Shown one piece after another: positions 43,615-53,770 of a stretch of 64,000 nucleotides of DNA. Position 1 is the stretch's first letter, and each line of letters starts with the position of its first letter. The notes beneath the pieces were generated by a model. It searched no databases. It was not told the origin of the DNA and saw only the letters and a program-made list of their open reading frames with translations. Both the position numbers and the translations under genes were made by a program. Source of the stretch: Ruminococcus sp. (GTDB lineage: Bacteria; Bacillota; Clostridia; Lachnospirales; Lachnospiraceae); contig JAHHTL010000007.1 of assembly GCA_020024635.1 (NCBI GenBank), positions 1 to 64,000 of the forward strand, in the 5' to 3' direction.

Positions 43615-46600
43615 TTATAAAATAATTTCTTTCTGTAGCCGAAAAGAATAAATGATTTTTTGTTTTACTTTTTTTCCTAAAAGCGTTTCCAACGCTTTTG
43701 CATAATACGCAAGCTGCCCATGATATTTTTCTTTTAATTCTTCTGGTGAATTTACAAAATCTGTTTTATAATCCACCAGCACCAATTCTTCGTTTTCCTC
43801 AAAGTAGAGATCAATAATTCCTTGGATCAACACCGTTTCATTTGAGGCATCTTCTGGATATAGTTCTTTTATATCTACCCCCAACACAAATGGCTGTTCT
43901 TTTTTTAATTGCATAAGGCTGGCTGCTGTTTTCATCCGTTTGGCAAGATCACTCTGCAAAAATTTCAAAATATCTGTTTGTCGAATACACTCTGACATTT
44001 CTTTTGATAGCCGCCCCCATTTTACAAGTTGCTGGATTTCCGCTTCTAATGTTTCTCGATCGTATTCTTTCGTAAAATCTAAAAGTTCCAAAAGTTTATG
44101 ATAAGCTGTACCGCGAAATCCTCCTTCTACTTTTTTTTCCTCCGACAAAAATTCTGGTAAAAGAGGGATAACCTCTGGCTCTTGAAACAGATATTCCCCA
44201 TTTTGGTCTTGCAACTCTTCTTCTAGATAGGTCTGTTTCTTTAATTCCGAAACTGTGAATTTCATTTTTCTTGTTCGTTCAGAATCAAATGGATAGGTGT
44301 ATGTGAGTTGTTCGTTTAACTGTTGGTTGATTTCTTTTTCGTACACTTGATTCACATCAAACTGCTCTAATGTTTCTCGTTCCAGAATTGTTTTAACCTT
44401 TTCTTGTTGCTCCGCCTGAAAAATAGTATTTGCAGATTCTATTGATACCTTAATAGGATTCTCTTTTGTAACTTGGGAGACAACCGGTAGGATCCAGTCC
44501 AAATAACACTTCGCTGACAAAATAGAATAAAGGGGGAGCGTTTGTTTCTTTTGGCTTCCCTGCAACAATTGTTGTTGTTCCAATTTTTCTTCGGCCTGTG
44601 AAAGCTGTCCTGTCATGATCAACTTCTCTTTGGCTCTTGTTAATGCCACATATAATACTCGTAACTCTTCCCCTAAACTTTCAACTGCCAGTTTATCTTG
44701 AATAATCTTTTTCATGATTGTGGGACTTTTGGTTCTAGCTTTCAAATCAATGGCATTAATCCCTATTCCAAACTGTGAATGAAGCACAATTTCACTGGAT
44801 AGATCCCGTGCATTAAATTTTTTTCCCATACCCGATACAAACACAATGGGAAATTCAAGCCCTTTGCTTTTATGAATCGTCATAATACGTACTGTATCCG
44901 ATTGTTCGTCTTCTATGTTGGCTTCTCCATAATCCACATCATATTTTTTTAGTTGTTCAATATAACGGACAAAATTAAACAATCCTTTATAACTTGTTTT
45001 TTCAAAAGTCGCTGCTTTTTCTAAAAGCATTTCTATGTTGGCTTCTCTTTGGGTTCCTCCCGGCATTGCGCATATAAATTGTCTGTAACCTGTTGTTTCA
45101 AGAATTTCCCACAAAAGATCATGGATTGCCATAAATGGAATTTTCTCTCGGAAACAAGCATAGGTTTTCAAAAAGTCTTGTAATTGCTTTTGCAGTGTTA
45201 CATCACAATGTTCCTCTTTCGCATAACAAAGAATTGCTTCATAAAAGGGATGTTCCGGAAATCTAATTTTTATTTTTGCCAACTGTTTTGCGGAAATTCC
45301 TGCAAACGGAGACGTTAACACCGCAGTCAATGGCATCTCCTGCCGAAAGTTATCAAGGATTTTAAGGTAATCCAACAAAACACTGATCTCATAGGTTTCA
45401 AAATACCCTTCTGTTCCTCCCGAATACGCAGGAATTCCCTCTTCCATAAGAACTTCCGCAAAGGTATCCGCCCATCCTTTTGTGCTCCTTGTCAAAATAA
45501 CCATATCTTTATAGTTAGGTGTTCGGTATTTCCCTGACTCTTTCTCTAAAACTCTCCCGTTCTTTCGAAGTTCCTTTATCCGTTTGGCAACCACTCTTGC
45601 CTCCATCTGCACAGCTGTTTCATCCGATTCTTCCCGTGATTTTTCATCTTTATCCGGATCTACAAGAATCAATTCCGCCTGATTGATTGATTGTCCAAAC
45701 TCGTCCTTCTGGAATTCATAATCTGCACCTTTGTACAATGCCGCCTGATCATCGTAAGATACCCCTCCGATTTCCTTTCTCATAATGTGGCGAAAAATAA
45801 AATTCACACTGTCCAACACTTCTTCTCGACTGCGAAAATTTTTGTGGAGATCAATTCTTTGCGTCTGACTCTCTTCCTGACTATAGGTATCGTACTTTTC
45901 CATGAAAAGTTCAGGTCTTGATAACCGAAACCGGTAGATGCTTTGTTTGACATCTCCTACCATAAAAATATTATATTTGTTCTGGTGTATGGTGGATACA
46001 CTGGTTAAAATTGCTTCTTGGATCAAATTGCTATCCTGATACTCATCAATCATGACTTCCACAAACTTTTCCTGATATTCCTTCGCCACATTTGATGGAA
46101 CTAGCACCCCATTTTCTTCTTTTGTGAGTATTTTTAATGCATAATGTTCCATGTCTGAAAAATCAATCAGATTTTTCTTTTGTTTTTTCTCCTGATAGTG
46201 CTGGTCAAACGCGGTCACAAGATGGCATAGCATGGTTACACTAGAAGCAGCAAGTGCGACATCTTTTTTCAATTCTTCAACTGGTGCATAAAAATATTTT
46301 TCAGACAGGTCTTTGATCCGTTTTTTGACCACTTCTCTTAGTGCCTTTACTTGTGATTTTTTCTCATCACTTACGGTTTCATCCTTTTTGGTAGATAAAC
46401 GCGCCCAGGAAATCTTATGAATGGACTCGTACATCTTTTCATAAGTATCACACTGTATCAATTTTTCAAGAAGCGCCTGATCTTTCTCACACATATCCCC
46501 ATACATATAAGGTCCATCCGATTCCTCACACAGCTGTATTGCCTCTTCTACGGGCTGCTGTAACTCTCGAACCCGTTCCTTTACCATCGAAACAATGTAG

Positions 46601-47229
46601 GAATCCCACGCAAATGAAGCTGGCTCTTCTTGATACATCTCTTCACATTCCAAAAGCCATTTCTCTGGTTGCGGATATCCTCTTGTGTATTCGTATAACT
46701 GAAGTATGATTTCTTCTATTTTTTTGTCATTTCTTCCAGTCCCGAACTTTTCTACAAAATCAAAAAATTCTGGATTTGCCTCTTCGTAACATGTTTCTAG
46801 CAATTCCTCCAACACATCTTGCTTTAATAGTTTTAACTCTCCTTCTTCTGCAATTCGAAATCCAGGATCTAGGTCTAACACATGAAAATACTCTCTTATT
46901 ACCGATAAACAAAAACTATGAATCGTGGTAATCAATGCGCTGTGAATCAATGTTGCCTGTCTTTGCAGATGAAGATTTTCCGGCTCCTTTTCGAGCGCTT
47001 TTTCGATGGCATTTGCAATCCTTTCTTTCATCTCTGCTGCAGCTGCCTCTGTAAAGGTCACAATCAATAATCGGTCTACGTCCACAGGGGATTCTTTCTC
47101 TGTAAGCATGGTGATGATTCGCTCTACAAGAACGGCTGTCTTTCCAGATCCAGCCGCAGCAGATACTAGGATATTACGATTTCTAAGATCAATCACTTTT
47201 TGCTGTTCTGCCGTCCATTTTACTCCCAT
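43615..47229 (-). CDS. addA: ATP-dependent helicase/nuclease subunit A
   Basis: This 1204-residue protein is the UvrD-like helicase plus nuclease subunit of AddAB, which processes double-strand breaks for RecA-mediated repair. It has Walker A SAAAGSGKTAVLVERI, helicase motifs GDVKQSIYRFR and MTIHKSKGLEFPIV, and the C-terminal RecB-type nuclease motif LVDYKTDFV. Length is typical (about 1200). Its ATG overlaps the addB stop by ten bases. It is the last gene of the addB-addA pair and is followed by the spore protein gene after 67 bases. Confidence 0.97.
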   Translation of the reverse strand: MGVKWTAEQQKVIDLRNRNILVSAAAGSGKTAVLVERIITMLTEKESPVDVDRLLIVTFTEAAAAEMKERIANAIEKALEKEPENLHLQRQATLIHSALITTIHSFCLSVIREYFHVLDLDPGFRIAEEGELKLLKQDVLEELLETCYEEANPEFFDFVEKFGTGRNDKKIEEIILQLYEYTRGYPQPEKWLLECEEMYQEEPASFAWDSYIVSMVKERVRELQQPVEEAIQLCEESDGPYMYGDMCEKDQALLEKLIQCDTYEKMYESIHKISWARLSTKKDETVSDEKKSQVKALREVVKKRIKDLSEKYFYAPVEELKKDVALAASSVTMLCHLVTAFDQHYQEKKQKKNLIDFSDMEHYALKILTKEENGVLVPSNVAKEYQEKFVEVMIDEYQDSNLIQEAILTSVSTIHQNKYNIFMVGDVKQSIYRFRLSRPELFMEKYDTYSQEESQTQRIDLHKNFRSREEVLDSVNFIFRHIMRKEIGGVSYDDQAALYKGADYEFQKDEFGQSINQAELILVDPDKDEKSREESDETAVQMEARVVAKRIKELRKNGRVLEKESGKYRTPNYKDMVILTRSTKGWADTFAEVLMEEGIPAYSGGTEGYFETYEISVLLDYLKILDNFRQEMPLTAVLTSPFAGISAKQLAKIKIRFPEHPFYEAILCYAKEEHCDVTLQKQLQDFLKTYACFREKIPFMAIHDLLWEILETTGYRQFICAMPGGTQREANIEMLLEKAATFEKTSYKGLFNFVRYIEQLKKYDVDYGEANIEDEQSDTVRIMTIHKSKGLEFPIVFVSGMGKKFNARDLSSEIVLHSQFGIGINAIDLKARTKSPTIMKKIIQDKLAVESLGEELRVLYVALTRAKEKLIMTGQLSQAEEKLEQQQLLQGSQKKQTLPLYSILSAKCYLDWILPVVSQVTKENPIKVSIESANTIFQAEQQEKVKTILERETLEQFDVNQVYEKEINQQLNEQLTYTYPFDSERTRKMKFTVSELKKQTYLEEELQDQNGEYLFQEPEVIPLLPEFLSEEKKVEGGFRGTAYHKLLELLDFTKEYDRETLEAEIQQLVKWGRLSKEMSECIRQTDILKFLQSDLAKRMKTAASLMQLKKEQPFVLGVDIKELYPEDASNETVLIQGIIDLYFEENEELVLVDYKTDFVNSPEELKEKYHGQLAYYAKALETLLGKKVKQKIIYSFRLQKEIIL

Positions 47230-50200
47230 TCCTTTTGCTCCTTTTTCAGATCTTCTTTGATCTTTTCTAAAATCTCTTCTGTGCTGTGTTTTCTGATTTT
47301 TTTATAATCACACCCCTCGATCTGGGGATCAAACCCACAAATATCTCGGTAAGGACAATAATCACAAGCTGTTGTTCCTGCTATTTCGTATGGATAAGCT
47401 CTCAGTTCTCCAGATACAACCCCTTTTGCCAACTGTTTTTCTTTCATCTGGGCAAATTGTAGGATTTCGTCAAATTCTTCTGGCATCACTGCTTTTGAAT
47501 TTGCGCTTAAACTTCCATCCTTTTTGATTCCAATCGGAAGATAATCTGAAGTCCCTTGAAGACCATGTTCCAAATGTTCAAGCACTTTGGCATCTGCATT
47601 CACAAGCCCATCTAAACGCAGTTCTTTTAAAATAGCCTTTTCCACATCATTTGTTTTATCCACAAGTGGATCTTTCATGCGATAATAGAACATCCCTGCC
47701 GGAACTACATCTTTCCCAAAAGAACGTTTCTTCTCGATTTCAAGTGCCGCATTTAGGTAAATAAGAAGTTGCATTTGTAGTCCGTGATAAAAGGAATTTA
47801 AATCAAATTGTTTCATTCCTGTCTTGTAATCTATAATTTTTACATAGATCTGATCCTCATCCTCACAAGTATCCACGCGGTCTATTTTTCCACTTCTAAA
47901 TTTTACTTCATATCCAACAGGTTTGAAATCTCCTTTTTCCATCTGCTTTGCAACCGCCCATACGGAACGGTTTACCAAATTCTTGATCCTTGTAATGAAG
48001 TATTGATTGCGTGCCGAACTATAAAGTACGCGATTTCCATAAGATTCCATACTCATTTCCACACATTCATCCACAATCTGAGTGCGTAGCTGCTCATCTT
48101 CTATTATCCAGGATACCCCATATTCTTTTAATTTCTGTGCATAAAGTTCCATTGCCTGATGCACAATATTTCCCAAATCTACCGGTGCAAATTCATACTC
48201 CTCTCGATTTGAAAGTGCCAGACCATAGTTCAAAAAATGTGCATATGCACAAGACGCAAACTGTTCCAATCGTGTTACACTAAATCTTGACATATCCTGA
48301 TACAACGCTTCTACCTGCTCTTTCGTAAGCAGTTCTCTTTCTTTCTTATAGAACGTAGCATCTAACATTTTCTTCTTTTCTTCTTTATGATTTCTCACAT
48401 AGCAAGCGTACAGTTCCTTCCACGCATCGGACACCCCTTGCTCTTTCTTTTGCATTCCTTGGATTACATATTCCCTGACACTTGACATCGTAAGCTCCTG
48501 CTCTTTTAACGTCCGTTTTTCCTCGTCTTTTAATGTAAGTTTCGGATACATTTTTTTGATTTCCTGTACAAGGTAAGCTGGTCGTAAACTTTTTCCGTCA
48601 GATGATACTTTGGAATAGGAAAGAAAAAGTGTTTCTTTTGGCTTTGTAAGATTCATGTACAAATAAAATTTCTGAATATACGTTTTTTCTTTACTTCCCG
48701 GAGACAATGTGATCTTATTTTTCTCAAATTTTTCTCGATCACTTTCTGATAAAATACCACCTTGTCCTAAATTTCCCGGGAGTAATGTATCATTTGCTCC
48801 CATAAAAAACAGAACCTGAATATTGGTAAGACGACTCCTTTGTAGATCTCCCACCACAATTTGATCCAGACTTGGTGGTATCACTCCCACCTTAGCTTCT
48901 TCTAGTCCTGCATCGAGAAGTTCGCAGTATTCCCCTAAAGAGATTCGTTCCTCCCCTAACAGATCTACAAATTTGTCAAACAATTCGATTACAATACGAT
49001 AAATTTGCGCGTATTCCTTTGAAAGTGCAAGTTCCCCCTGCTCTTGAAATTTAAGTTCCATTTCTTTTAATTTCAACTGACAATCTTGCTTTACCAAAAA
49101 TTCATACAAAGAAACCGTTACATCCTTTACTGTCTTATATCGTTGTTTTAAGACAAACATCAGTGCATCTAGCTGCTCTACAAACCGTACTCTTAAATGA
49201 TTTAACGCTTCTAGTTCTTCCCCCTTTGCTTCCCTGGTTTCTTTTGTCCACCCCGATTGCCATGCTTTATATCCTTTGATGCCACACGCCAATACATAAT
49301 TTTCGATTGCATCCACCTCTTGTGCTGCAAATCCAGTCATTCCTGTACGCAAATAACGAAATACACTTTCATACGAAAATTTTTGCTCTGCCATGGAAAG
49401 TAGACTTCGGATATACTCTACAAAAGCATTTAAAAGAATGCTTTTTTTATAATCTGTAAATACTGGAATCTCATACTTTGCCAAAGCTTTTTCCACCCAA
49501 TCTTCATAGACCCCAAGATCGCTGGCAATAATGGCAATCTCTCGATAATGATACCCCTTTTCACGTACCAATCTGCGAATCTGTCCAGCCACATATTCTG
49601 CTTCTGCTTTCGGATTTCTGGCAACATGAATTTCAATAGAATCTTGTTCTTTTTCATATTGCTTTCTCGTAGGACGAAACAACTGTGATTCCAGAAAATC
49701 CAAGGGCTCATTGTTCTGAAATCTTCGAGAAGGACGACTATAGAGCTTTCTCTCCTCCTCTATCTCCACACGATGTGCATTGGCACATTTCACAAGACTG
49801 GAAACCATTTGTTTACTAAGTGCAAATAACTGATAGGGATGCTGATAAAGGTAGGGATCTTCTTTTTCATCCATCAAAACGGTGACCATAACTTTTTTGC
49901 AAACTTGCATCAGCTCCCCTAACAATTTTACTTGTACCGGTGTAAATCCGGTAAACCCATCTAGTACCACCGTGCTATCTTTCAAAATCTCAGAGTTGGG
50001 AACAAATTCACATAAAAGTTCTAATATTTCCTCATTTGTAATATACCGATCTGCCAGATACGTTTCAAACCCTTCATATACTTTTTGAATATCCTTTAGT
50101 TTATAATATAGATTGCTTTTTGTATCCAATTTATGCAAAAACTGATCCAGTTCTTCAAACCCAATTCCATATTGTGTAAATTCTGAGATGACGGATTTTA

Positions 50201-50564
50201 TTTCACTTATATACCCCTGTTTTTTTAAATTTCCTTTCAATACCGTAAAATCATTTTCGTACTTCCCTGCAATTTTTCTAAGAATCAAATTTTTTCCTTC
50301 GTCATCTAGAACAATTTTCTTCGTTCCCCCAAATTCTTCAAAGATTCTATGTGCAAGTCTTCCAAAACTAAGTACATCAATATTCATAATTCCATGTCTT
50401 GGATGCATCATACAAAAATCTTTTTGTGTCTGCATTGTAAACTGCTCTGGAACGAGTACAATAAAATTTTTATCGGGAACTTGCATCGATTCTTCTATGA
50501 CAGATTCATATAAATAATGTGACTTTCCAGCCCCTGCATTTCCAAAGATAAATTGTAATCCCAT
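47220..50564 (-). CDS. addB: ATP-dependent helicase/nuclease subunit B
   Basis: This 1114-residue subunit has an inactive-helicase-like region with an intact Walker A (GNAGAGKSHYLYE) and a C-terminal nuclease domain in which four cysteines bind a 4Fe-4S cluster: one in the segment QFASCAYAHFL and three in ACDYCPYRDICGF. IIDYKTG is the nuclease motif. It pairs with AddA for end resection. The ATG at 50564 has AGGAGG five bases upstream; a seven-residue longer reading is less likely. It starts downstream of the trxA terminator. Confidence 0.96.
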   Translation of the reverse strand: MGLQFIFGNAGAGKSHYLYESVIEESMQVPDKNFIVLVPEQFTMQTQKDFCMMHPRHGIMNIDVLSFGRLAHRIFEEFGGTKKIVLDDEGKNLILRKIAGKYENDFTVLKGNLKKQGYISEIKSVISEFTQYGIGFEELDQFLHKLDTKSNLYYKLKDIQKVYEGFETYLADRYITNEEILELLCEFVPNSEILKDSTVVLDGFTGFTPVQVKLLGELMQVCKKVMVTVLMDEKEDPYLYQHPYQLFALSKQMVSSLVKCANAHRVEIEEERKLYSRPSRRFQNNEPLDFLESQLFRPTRKQYEKEQDSIEIHVARNPKAEAEYVAGQIRRLVREKGYHYREIAIIASDLGVYEDWVEKALAKYEIPVFTDYKKSILLNAFVEYIRSLLSMAEQKFSYESVFRYLRTGMTGFAAQEVDAIENYVLACGIKGYKAWQSGWTKETREAKGEELEALNHLRVRFVEQLDALMFVLKQRYKTVKDVTVSLYEFLVKQDCQLKLKEMELKFQEQGELALSKEYAQIYRIVIELFDKFVDLLGEERISLGEYCELLDAGLEEAKVGVIPPSLDQIVVGDLQRSRLTNIQVLFFMGANDTLLPGNLGQGGILSESDREKFEKNKITLSPGSKEKTYIQKFYLYMNLTKPKETLFLSYSKVSSDGKSLRPAYLVQEIKKMYPKLTLKDEEKRTLKEQELTMSSVREYVIQGMQKKEQGVSDAWKELYACYVRNHKEEKKKMLDATFYKKERELLTKEQVEALYQDMSRFSVTRLEQFASCAYAHFLNYGLALSNREEYEFAPVDLGNIVHQAMELYAQKLKEYGVSWIIEDEQLRTQIVDECVEMSMESYGNRVLYSSARNQYFITRIKNLVNRSVWAVAKQMEKGDFKPVGYEVKFRSGKIDRVDTCEDEDQIYVKIIDYKTGMKQFDLNSFYHGLQMQLLIYLNAALEIEKKRSFGKDVVPAGMFYYRMKDPLVDKTNDVEKAILKELRLDGLVNADAKVLEHLEHGLQGTSDYLPIGIKKDGSLSANSKAVMPEEFDEILQFAQMKEKQLAKGVVSGELRAYPYEIAGTTACDYCPYRDICGFDPQIEGCDYKKIRKHSTEEILEKIKEDLKKEQKEWE

Positions 50565-50623
50565 ATTGCCTCCTGCACTTATCATACTTTCTGTTATGTT
50601 CTATAGTTTAACACAAACAAAAA

Positions 50624-50654
50624 AGGAGAACCACTGTAGAATCGTGATTCTCCT
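50624..50654 (-). terminator. Terminator of trxA
   Basis: AGGAGAACCAC (50624-50634) pairs with GTGATTCTCCT (50644-50654) with one G-T pair; six Ts follow on the minus strand. It separates trxA from addB. Confidence 0.88.
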
Positions 50655-50702
50655 ATAAAATTTATGTGTATCGTAGGATAAAAAATGTCGAAAGAACAAA
50701 AC

Positions 50703-51011
50703 TTAATCTAACATGGCAAGCATATCGCTCTTTTGATTCGCTCCCATTTTTCTTCCAGCCATCTGGCCATTTTTGAATACGATAAATGTAGGGATACTCA
50801 TAACTCCAAATTTCTGCGCAAGTTCCATATCATCATCTACATTGATCTTCACAACTTTCACATCTTCTCTTTCACTTGCGATTTCTTCCATCACTGGTCC
50901 CATCATCTTACATGGACCGCACCAATCTGCGTAAAAATCTACAAGAACTGTTTGATCCGCATTCATAACTTCCTGTTCAAAACTTTCTGTTGTAACTTTT
51001 AATACTGACAT
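50703..51011 (-). CDS. trxA: Thioredoxin
   Basis: This 102-residue protein is a standard thioredoxin with active site WCGPCKMM, the cis-proline in MSIPTFIVF and the buried aspartate in VLVDFYADWC. It reduces protein disulfides using electrons from a thioredoxin reductase, which is not in this window. AAAGGAG precedes the ATG. It is monocistronic, ending at a hairpin terminator. The promoter has an extended -10 (TGATATAAT) but no good -35, and a perfect TGTGA-type palindrome near -40, suggesting activation by a Crp/Fnr protein, possibly the one encoded next door. Confidence 0.95.
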   Translation of the reverse strand: MSVLKVTTESFEQEVMNADQTVLVDFYADWCGPCKMMGPVMEEIASEREDVKVVKINVDDDMELAQKFGVMSIPTFIVFKNGQMAGRKMGANQKSDMLAMLD

Positions 51012-51070
51012 AATGATTTCTCCTTTAATCTGCTTTTCATTTTGAATACTAATAACTTTTTGATGTGTTT

Positions 51071-51079
51071 ATTATATCA
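51071..51079 (-). promoter_or_regulatory. Extended -10 promoter of trxA
   Basis: TGATATAAT on the minus strand (51079-51071) contains a perfect TATAAT with an upstream TG. The sequence expected for a -35 (ACAGAA at 51099-51094) is poor and overlaps the Crp-type palindrome, as is usual for an activator-dependent promoter. Predicted start near 51064. Confidence 0.7.
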
Positions 51080-51096
51080 TATCTTTCCTCATTTTC

Positions 51097-51111
51097 TGTG
51101 ATAATATCACA
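51097..51111. promoter_or_regulatory. Crp-type palindrome upstream of trxA
   Basis: TGTGATA-A-TATCACA is a perfect 15-base palindrome centred about 40 bases upstream of the predicted trxA start. It has TGTGA half-sites but a five-base instead of the usual six-base gap. The adjacent regulator's recognition helix has the R-E-x3-R residues known to read TGTGA in CRP, so it is the likely binder. Confidence 0.6.
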
Positions 51112-51163
51112 CAAATGAAAGATTTTCAACCAAAAGCTGATCAAACGATTATCAACAACGTTC

Positions 51164-51820
51164 TTAAATTTTTCCTAACTTTTTCACATCTAAGATCTCA
51201 ATTATCCCCCTGGACACTGTTACGATCCCATCTTTTTGAAATTGCTTTAAAAGCCTTGTCACCACTTCTCTTGCTGTGCCAAGATCTCTTGCCAGTGCGT
51301 CATGAGTGATTTTTAATCGGTCACTCCCATTTAATGCACGGTGCTCCAAAAGTGCGTCTGCAAGCCTTGATGCAACATTAGAAAATACATACTGATTAAA
51401 AAGCCACATAATATCTGAAAATTTTTCAGATAAAAGTTCCATAGTATAATCTTTGACTTTTCCATTTTTTTCGCTAATTTCTTTGTATACTTGCTTTGGT
51501 ATCGTACAGATCACACTATCTGTCTCCAATTCCATATCTAGTTCAATATCCAGACCTCGCATCATACAAGCAGCGCTTAAGATACTTACATCCCCATCCA
51601 CAAGGCGAAATAATGTAATTTCGCCTCCTGATGGGGATGTAATGAATACTCTTGCCTGTCCCTCTTTTATAATCTGGACACCAGCACATTGCTTGCCTCC
51701 ATAATGGAGCATAGAACCTTTTTCCAGAAAATTTTCCGAGACACGTTCAAGAAGCATTTCTTGTTCTTCTTTTTTTAGATCTGGCCAAAACGGAAGGGTT
51801 TGTTCTAATAATTCTTTCAC
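51164..51820 (-). CDS. Crp/Fnr-family regulator with CRP-type recognition helix
   Basis: This 218-residue protein has the cyclic-nucleotide-binding-like barrel (about 20-115), a long helix (about 118-155), and a C-terminal winged helix (about 168-215). The recognition helix GTAREVVTRLLKQF carries R184, E185 and R189, equivalent to the three CRP residues that contact TGTGA. The barrel lacks the R-x-A phosphate-binding signature of cAMP-binding CRP, so the ligand is probably not cAMP. Start is GTG with AAGGAGGAG five bases upstream. It follows purD after 39 bases and precedes trxA; a palindrome matching its predicted target lies in the trxA promoter. Confidence 0.88.
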   Translation of the reverse strand: MKELLEQTLPFWPDLKKEEQEMLLERVSENFLEKGSMLHYGGKQCAGVQIIKEGQARVFITSPSGGEITLFRLVDGDVSILSAACMMRGLDIELDMELETDSVICTIPKQVYKEISEKNGKVKDYTMELLSEKFSDIMWLFNQYVFSNVASRLADALLEHRALNGSDRLKITHDALARDLGTAREVVTRLLKQFQKDGIVTVSRGIIEILDVKKLGKI

Positions 51821-51859
51821 GAATCTCCTCCTTGTTGTCTGCGCCAGATTTCCAATTTT

Positions 51860-53131
51860 CTATGCCTCGTCGATGGCCTTTCCTATATCATGACGCATAT
51901 ATTTATTTTCAAACTGAATCCACTCTGTGGCAGCATAAGCATTTGCCCGTGCCTCTTTTAAATCTTTTCCTTTTGCTGTAATTCCAAGTACACGTCCACC
52001 ATTTGTCACGATCTGTCCGTCTTGTAATGCAGTTCCTGCATGGAAACAGTAATAGGAATCCTGACCTTGAAATTTTTCAAGTCCCTGGATTGGAAATCCT
52101 TTTTCATAGCTTACCGGATAGCCTTTGGATGCAAGTACCACGCACACTGCTGCATTATCCTCAAACTGAAGATCCACTTGATCCAAGGTTCCATCGATAC
52201 AAGCTTCCATAACTTCTACGAGATCACTCTTCATACGTGGAAGCACAACCTGCGCCTCCGGATCCCCAAATCTGGCATTGTATTCCAACACTTTTGGACC
52301 TTCTTCTGTCAGCATAAGTCCAAAGAAGATGACCCCTTTAAACTCTCGACCTTCTGCTCTCAAAGCATCTACTGTTGCTTGATAAATGTGCTGTTTACAA
52401 AACGCTTCCACTTCTTTTGTATAAAAAGGACTTGGAGAAAATGTTCCCATTCCTCCTGTGTTAAGACCAGTATCTCCATCCCCTGCACGTTTGTGATCTT
52501 GCGCAGATGTCATAGTCTTTATGGTCTTACCATCTACAAAAGAAAGTACGGAAACTTCTCTTCCTGTCATGAACTCTTCGATAACGATTTCATTTCCTGC
52601 AGCTCCAAATTTCTTATCCAGCATTAATGACTTTACGCCATCTTTTGCTTCCTCTAAAGTGTTACAAATAAGTACCCCTTTTCCAAGAGCAAGTCCATCT
52701 GCCTTCAACACAATCGGAAATTTTGCTGTTTCAAGGTATTGGATTGCTTTTTCTGAATCTGTAAAAGTTTCATAAGCCGCTGTAGGAATGTTATACTTTT
52801 TCATTAAGTTTTTAGAAAAAGCTTTTGATCCTTCCAAAATTGCCGCATTTTTACGTGGACCAAATGTACGGATTCCTTCCGCTTCTAGTAAATCTACCAA
52901 ACCACCTACAAGAGGATCATCCATACCAACAACTACAAGATCTATCTTTTCCTTTTTCGCAAAAGAAACTAATTTTTCAAATTCCATGGCTCCAATTTCA
53001 ACACATTTTGCAAACTCTGCAATCCCAGCATTTCCCGGCGCACAGAAAATCTCGTCTACTTTGCTGCTTTTTGCTACTCCTGCTGCAATGGCATGCTCTC
53101 TTCCGCCACTTCCAACAATTAATACTTTCAT
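51860..53131 (-). CDS. purD: Phosphoribosylamine-glycine ligase
   Basis: This 423-residue ATP-grasp enzyme makes glycinamide ribonucleotide, step two of purine synthesis. It has GSGGREHAIA at the N-terminus, an ATP-grasp domain (about 100-330: VLKADGLALGKGVL, VEVMEACIDG) and the segment FGDPEAQVVLPRM with conserved ligand residues. GAGGAGA precedes the ATG. It is the last of four pur genes here (purE, purM, purN, purD) and 12 bases downstream of purN. No frameshift or missing motif. Confidence 0.97.
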   Translation of the reverse strand: MKVLIVGSGGREHAIAAGVAKSSKVDEIFCAPGNAGIAEFAKCVEIGAMEFEKLVSFAKKEKIDLVVVGMDDPLVGGLVDLLEAEGIRTFGPRKNAAILEGSKAFSKNLMKKYNIPTAAYETFTDSEKAIQYLETAKFPIVLKADGLALGKGVLICNTLEEAKDGVKSLMLDKKFGAAGNEIVIEEFMTGREVSVLSFVDGKTIKTMTSAQDHKRAGDGDTGLNTGGMGTFSPSPFYTKEVEAFCKQHIYQATVDALRAEGREFKGVIFFGLMLTEEGPKVLEYNARFGDPEAQVVLPRMKSDLVEVMEACIDGTLDQVDLQFEDNAAVCVVLASKGYPVSYEKGFPIQGLEKFQGQDSYYCFHAGTALQDGQIVTNGGRVLGITAKGKDLKEARANAYAATEWIQFENKYMRHDIGKAIDEA

Positions 53132-53143
53132 CGTAAGTCTCCT

Positions 53144-53770
53144 CTACTTGTGAATTACTGCTTTCCCATCAACCACCTGAATCTGTCCTCTTGCAAACAA
53201 GTCAATTGCTTCTGGTAAGATTTTCCACTCTGCCTGCTGCATCACTCGTAACTGAAGACTTTCTGGTGTATCATCTTGTTCTACTTCCACTGCTTTTTGT
53301 AAGATAATTGGACCCGTATCCGTACCTTCATCTACAAAATGTACGGTAGCGCCTACCACTTTTACCCCTCTTTTCAGGGCAGCTTCGTGTACCTTCAATC
53401 CATAAAAACCTTTCCCGCAGAACGCTGGAATCAAAGATGGATGAATATTGATCATGCGATTCTTATACTCTTGAATCATTGCCGGTGGAATGACAACTAA
53501 AAAGCCCGCAAGTACAATAAGATCCGGAGAGAATGAACGTACTGTTTTTAACAGTTCCTCATTAAATACTTCTCTTGTCTCATACGCTTTTGGTGAGACA
53601 CATACTTGCTCGATGCCGTGTGCTTTTGCACGCTCCAATGCATATGCATTTTTATTGTTACTTATCACGCCTACAATCTTTGTATCAGAAATGTCGCCGC
53701 TTTCCACACGATCTATGATTGCCTGAAGATTCGTACCGCCCCCGGAAACAAGAACTACGACTCTTAACAT
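53144..53770 (-). CDS. purN: Phosphoribosylglycinamide formyltransferase (folate-dependent)
   Basis: This 208-residue enzyme transfers a formyl group from 10-formyl-THF to GAR, step three of the pathway. GGGTNLQAI binds the phosphate; [11 protein letters not shown] supplies the asparagine and histidine, and [10 protein letters not shown] the catalytic aspartate. It overlaps the purM stop by seven bases, with AAAGGAG inside the purM end. Standard length and intact motifs. Confidence 0.97.
   Translation of the reverse strand: MLRVVVLVSGGGTNLQAIIDRVESGDISDTKIVGVISNNKNAYALERAKAHGIEQVCVSPKAYETREVFNEELLKTVRSFSPDLIVLAGFLVVIPPAMIQEYKNRMINIHPSLIPAFCGKGFYGLKVHEAALKRGVKVVGATVHFVDEGTDTGPIILQKAVEVEQDDTPESLQLRVMQQAEWKILPEAIDLFARGQIQVVDGKAVIHK

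Noticed and set aside
51097-51111. Standard CRP-cAMP site
   Set aside because: Half-sites match TGTGA/TCACA but the gap is five bases, not six, and no cAMP-binding signature is seen in the adjacent regulator; it was kept as a Crp/Fnr-type site without a cAMP assignment.
52040-52627. A 195-codon plus-strand reading frame opposite purD
   Set aside because: It lies wholly antisense to a complete purD with all ATP-grasp motifs, has no ribosome binding site, and the translation is His/Phe/Ser-rich as expected of antisense codon bias.
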